From: an uncultured Verrucomicrobiales bacterium
GTDB lineage: Bacteria; Verrucomicrobiota; Verrucomicrobiia; Verrucomicrobiales; Akkermansiaceae
Assembly: GCA_937885815.1 (NCBI GenBank)
Contig: CALABM010000067.1
Location: forward strand, 1-53,581
Length of the DNA stretch: 53,581 bases
Direction of reading: 5' to 3'
Of this stretch, positions 50,716 to 53,581 are shown one piece after another (positions within the stretch are counted from its first letter, which is position 1; each line of letters starts with the position of its first letter). The position numbers and the translations under genes are program-made. The notes beneath the pieces are model-generated. The model did no database searches. It saw only the letters and a list, made by a program, of their open reading frames with translations, and had not been told where the DNA came from.

Positions 50716-51282
50716 TTATTTGAATTGGTTCCACTTGTTGACGAGGCCCTTGCGGGTACCGCCGAGTTTGTAAAGGGTTGCCTTGTTACGGACAGCCTGC
50801 TTGCGGTCAGTTACCGTGATGAGGTACTCCTTGGAAAGGAAGATAGCCTGTTCCGGGCAGACTTCCTGACACATGCCGCAGTAGATGCAGCGGAGCATGT
50901 CAATCTCGAACTCGGCGGGAGCCTTCTCCTGCTTCTGGCAGGAGGCGTCAGGGCTGACGGCTCCGGGAGTAATCTTAATGGCACGAGCCGGGCAGATGAA
51001 CTCGCAGAGCTGGCAGCTCACGCAGCGTTCACGGCCATCCTCACCGCGCACCAGCGTGGGTGCACCGCGGTAGTAATCCGGCAGCTGAGAGTCCCAGCGC
51101 TGTTCAGGGAAGGGCATACAGGCGCCCACGCCCTTGCCGTTGAAGTCTTTCTTGCTGCGGCTCTTGCCCACCAAGGAGAGCACGAGGTGCTTGAGTGTGA
51201 TAGCAAGACCCTTCACCAGCTCCACAACGTAAATCTTGTCGAGGAGGGAGAACTTGGGTCGCTTTACAGGTGTATATGACAT
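50716..51282 (-). CDS. nuoI: NADH-quinone oxidoreductase subunit I
   Basis: Ferredoxin-like subunit holding the N6a and N6b [4Fe-4S] clusters on the electron route to quinone. It has 188 residues. The two four-Cys motifs are CVSCQLCEFICP (about 88-99) and CIYCGMCQEVCP (about 137-148). A short N-terminal amphipathic segment and a basic tail complete the protein. It lies 19 nt after nuoH. Confidence 0.96.
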   Translation of the reverse strand: MSYTPVKRPKFSLLDKIYVVELVKGLAITLKHLVLSLVGKSRSKKDFNGKGVGACMPFPEQRWDSQLPDYYRGAPTLVRGEDGRERCVSCQLCEFICPARAIKITPGAVSPDASCQKQEKAPAEFEIDMLRCIYCGMCQEVCPEQAIFLSKEYLITVTDRKQAVRNKATLYKLGGTRKGLVNKWNQFK

Positions 51283-51301
51283 AGCGTGAAATTCTCAGGT
51301 G

Positions 51302-52573
51302 TTACTTTACAAAATAGAGTACAGCTGCCGTCAGGAAGATATTAGCTACGGCGAGCTCCAGGAATACCAGCCAGCCCAGTTTCATCACCTGGTCCCAGCG
51401 GAAGCGCGGCAGGGTCCAGCGCACCCACACGAAGAAGAAGATGAAGGCTACCAGCTTAATGAGGAACATGATGAACTGGCAGAAAACTGCCAGCCAGCTG
51501 CACACGGAGTGCAGAGCAGCATCCGCACCGAAACCGATGGACCAGCCACCCAAGAACAGGGTAACCACCAGAGCGGAACCAATGACCATGGCTGCGTATT
51601 CGCCCATGAAGAATGAGGCGAACTTCATGGAGGAGTACTCGGAGTGATAGCCACCCACAAGGTCAGTTTCACACTCAGCCATATCGAAGGGAGTACGATT
51701 GGCTTCAGCGAAGACGCAGGTCACGAAGATGATGAAGCTCAGAGCGAGCGGAGCCATGAGAGCCCAGCGCTGCCAGCTGAGGCCTTCACCCCAGAGGGGA
51801 AGGAGGGTCCAGCCGTTATCAGCCTGGTACTGAACGATATCCTGCATGTTCAGCGTGCTGAAAACCATGAGGAGGGGAATGATGGAAAGGCCCATGGCTA
51901 CCTCATAGGAGATGAGCTGAGCTGTGGCTCGCAGACCGCCGAGGAAGGGGTACTTGGAGTTGGAGGACCAACCGGCAAGAGTGAGGCCGTACACGGAAAG
52001 ACCGGAGATGGCGAAAATCCACAACGGGCCGATGCCGAGGTTAGCCACCACCATGTTAATCTCGCCGAATTTGGTGCTTACGCTGGAGGCGAAAGGAATA
52101 ACGGCTGCTGCTACCATGGGCGGGCCAAGCACGAGCATGGGAGCGATGGTGAAGTACACTTTGCGCACGTAGCTGGGGGTAAGTTCCTGCTTCAGGAAGA
52201 GCTTACCGCCGTCCAAGCAGGGCTGCATGAGGCCGAAGGTGGGGATTTCGCGGTCCAAGCGCAGCCAAGTGCAGAGCTTAGCAATCCAGCAGGTCTCGGG
52301 AATACCGAAGAAGTGCAGCAGGTCTTTGAGAGGCTGCTTCTCCTTGCTGCCGAAGCGCTGGAATAGCTGCAACGGAATACCGGCGCGGTTGGGACCGGGG
52401 CGGTCCTGAATCCAGCCGGCTACGCGACGCTCAATCCACACGGAGAGCACCACGAATGCCAGAATCACGGCAAACATGAGCACCAGCTTCACAACGGTCG
52501 TAATCAGGTAGAACCAGATGTCGTTGTGCAGCAGGTCCTCGCACCAGTTCCAGATGGTATCGAATAAGGACAT
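51302..52573 (-). CDS. nuoH: NADH-quinone oxidoreductase subunit H with insertion in the first quinone-side loop
   Basis: Membrane subunit at the quinone tunnel. It has 423 residues against about 320-350 usually. WIERRVAGWIQDRPGPNRAG (about 46-65) is followed by about 46 extra residues (66-111), including FQRFGSKEKQPLKDLLHFFG and two Cys, before the expected TFGLMQPCLDGGKLFLKQE. Later motifs are normal: PFASSV, FAEANRTPFDMAECETDLVGGYHSEYSS with the conserved acidic residues and WVRWTLPRFRWDQ. Some Bacteroidota and Verrucomicrobiota NuoH proteins may share such a loop, which I cannot check. Confidence 0.94.
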   Translation of the reverse strand: MSLFDTIWNWCEDLLHNDIWFYLITTVVKLVLMFAVILAFVVLSVWIERRVAGWIQDRPGPNRAGIPLQLFQRFGSKEKQPLKDLLHFFGIPETCWIAKLCTWLRLDREIPTFGLMQPCLDGGKLFLKQELTPSYVRKVYFTIAPMLVLGPPMVAAAVIPFASSVSTKFGEINMVVANLGIGPLWIFAISGLSVYGLTLAGWSSNSKYPFLGGLRATAQLISYEVAMGLSIIPLLMVFSTLNMQDIVQYQADNGWTLLPLWGEGLSWQRWALMAPLALSFIIFVTCVFAEANRTPFDMAECETDLVGGYHSEYSSMKFASFFMGEYAAMVIGSALVVTLFLGGWSIGFGADAALHSVCSWLAVFCQFIMFLIKLVAFIFFFVWVRWTLPRFRWDQVMKLGWLVFLELAVANIFLTAAVLYFVK

Positions 52574-52598
52574 GATGTGTTAATGTGCAGGTGTTAAA

Positions 52599-53581
52599 TT
52601 ACTTCTTGGCTTTCTCTCGCTCGATGAGCGGGATAGTGACGCCGGTATCCATGATGACGATACCACCGTTGCCGATCTTACCCCAGGTAAGACCCTTCAT
52701 GGGCTCGAACTCCTGGGCCATTTCTTCCAGAATAATCATGGGGCTGGGGCAGGCGATGACGCGCGGGCAGTCGCAGCCCAGCTGCTCGGTGAGCTGGCGA
52801 AGAATGTCCCAGTCCGGGCGGGCTTCACCCTGCGGCTCGATGGCCTTGTTCAGGCGCTGAATGCGACCGGCCACGTTAATCATGGTGCCGTACTTCTCCG
52901 CAAAGGTTACGCTGGGCAGCACAACGTCTGCAGCCTTGGTGGTGGCATTCTCGCTGTGGCTCATGGCCAGAATGTAATCCAGAGCCTCGAGGTCTTCAGC
53001 CTCAATACCGGCCTCTTCGGTGACGTCTTCACCGAGGGCGATGAGGAAGCGGATGCTGTTATTCTTGATGCCGCGGCGGATGGCAGCCAGACCGCTGCCG
53101 TTCTTGCCGAGGATGAGCTTAGCGCCGTTCGTGTTCGGGTTGAGGTCATCGCTCACGAGCATGCCGTCGTTCTCGCCCTTGCGGGGAACGATGTCAATCT
53201 TGGTAACGCCGAGCTGGCGGGCAAGAGCGCGCACCATGTAGAGCTCTTCGTTCGTCATGCGGGCCGAGCAGATGATGGCCGTTTCCGTGGGTGCGCAGGA
53301 GTGCAGCTGCTCCACCACCATGTTCAGGGTGGCGTCCCAAGTGCTGGGGCGCTGCGGGGCACCGTGGTCGGTCTTCACGAGGGGAGTGAGGAGACGCTCC
53401 GGGGCATTGATGTACTTGTAATTCAGGCGGTGGCTGTCAGGCATCCAGCAGCTGTTTACCTCATCATTCTGGCGCGGGGTAATGCGGTATACCTGCTGCT
53501 CGCGGGTCCAGATGTTGATGTTGGTGCCGGTGCCGCAGTTCACGTCGATGGTGGGTGTGCTCTTCAGGAACCACACGCGCA
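52599..53581 (-). CDS. nuoG: NADH-quinone oxidoreductase subunit G, C-terminal part (5' end outside window)
   Basis: The last 327 or so residues of NuoG, a molybdopterin-oxidoreductase-fold subunit of the peripheral arm. The visible part includes the TAIICSARMTNEELYMVRALARQLG Rossmann-like section, DYILAMSHSENATTKAADVVLPSVTFAEKYGTMINVAGRIQRLNKA, the typical molybdopterin-family block near residue 225 of this piece, and a short C-terminal tail. The N-terminal Fe-S clusters would lie outside the window. It begins the order nuoG-H-I-J-K-L-M-N on the minus strand. Confidence 0.92.
   Translation of the reverse strand, partial: RVWFLKSTPTIDVNCGTGTNINIWTREQQVYRITPRQNDEVNSCWMPDSHRLNYKYINAPERLLTPLVKTDHGAPQRPSTWDATLNMVVEQLHSCAPTETAIICSARMTNEELYMVRALARQLGVTKIDIVPRKGENDGMLVSDDLNPNTNGAKLILGKNGSGLAAIRRGIKNNSIRFLIALGEDVTEEAGIEAEDLEALDYILAMSHSENATTKAADVVLPSVTFAEKYGTMINVAGRIQRLNKAIEPQGEARPDWDILRQLTEQLGCDCPRVIACPSPMIILEEMAQEFEPMKGLTWGKIGNGGIVIMDTGVTIPLIEREKAKK

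Overview
The window looks like chromosomal DNA of a Gram-negative, menaquinone-using gut-type bacterium of the Verrucomicrobiota, most plausibly Akkermansia or a close relative. This placement is an inference from gene content. The window has a complete distal nuo (complex I) cluster, MenA, a class I Fe-S fumarase, lipid A-type acyltransferase genes and many lipobox or signal-peptide proteins, next to a ClpC-McsB-McsA locus more familiar from Firmicutes. GC is moderate to high except for one AT-rich island at about 182-1110. I found no rRNA, tRNA, CRISPR array, insertion sequence, integrase or phage gene.

Layout. 1-1702: a truncated duplicate of the pyrophosphatase gene ppa, an AT-rich orphan gene for an exported protein, then intact ppa. 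1699-8818 (minus): a long tightly packed run of ankyrin protein, AlkD-like protein, Bax-inhibitor-1 membrane protein, KH/R3H protein, two exported proteins, GH36 alpha-galactosidase and alanine racemase. 8873-11090 (minus): pyrC, a DUF3820-type protein and menA. 11173-12411: argD. 12503-15674 (minus): an LpxL-type acyltransferase fused to a GT9 glycosyltransferase, plus two envelope proteins. 15772-16719: a PBP5-type lipoprotein. 16868-20324: an MBOAT O-acyltransferase with two SGNH proteins, likely a polysaccharide O-acetylation machine. 20696-23538: amidase and recG. 23637-26702: small exported proteins, a 3D-domain protein and a Sel1-repeat protein. 26801-29861 (minus): trmB, tgt, yajC and aroE. 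29998-31266: hisS. 31412-35833 (minus): mcsA, mcsB and clpC. 35937-36623: a secreted protein with a possible clan CD peptidase dyad. 36695-41075 (minus): fumarase, a membrane protein, cdsA and a diacylglycerol-kinase-type lipid kinase. 41192-44653: SDR, GH75-like protein, ruvA and a membrane-anchored protein. 44733-53581 (minus): nuoG (partial) through nuoN.

Two cross-cutting signals stand out. First, I saw no convincing Shine-Dalgarno sequence at any start I inspected, and many first genes of transcription units have a sigma-70-like promoter whose -10 box lies only 6-9 nt before the start codon (orphan gene, ppa, Bax-inhibitor, pyrC, argD, PBP5-like, amidase, 35937 gene, SDR). That spacing predicts leaderless or nearly leaderless mRNAs and helps choose start codons. 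Second, several conserved proteins carry unusual changes. The McsB homologue has lost the phosphagen-kinase active-site signature although ClpC and McsA look intact. The KH domain of the Jag-like protein has an acidic GDEG loop. NuoH, NuoJ and NuoM carry insertions, and LpxL is fused to a GT9 domain.

The best candidates for something undescribed are the ppa-flanked orphan island, the McsB-like pseudokinase locus, the acyltransferase-glycosyltransferase fusion and the secreted H/C-dyad protein.
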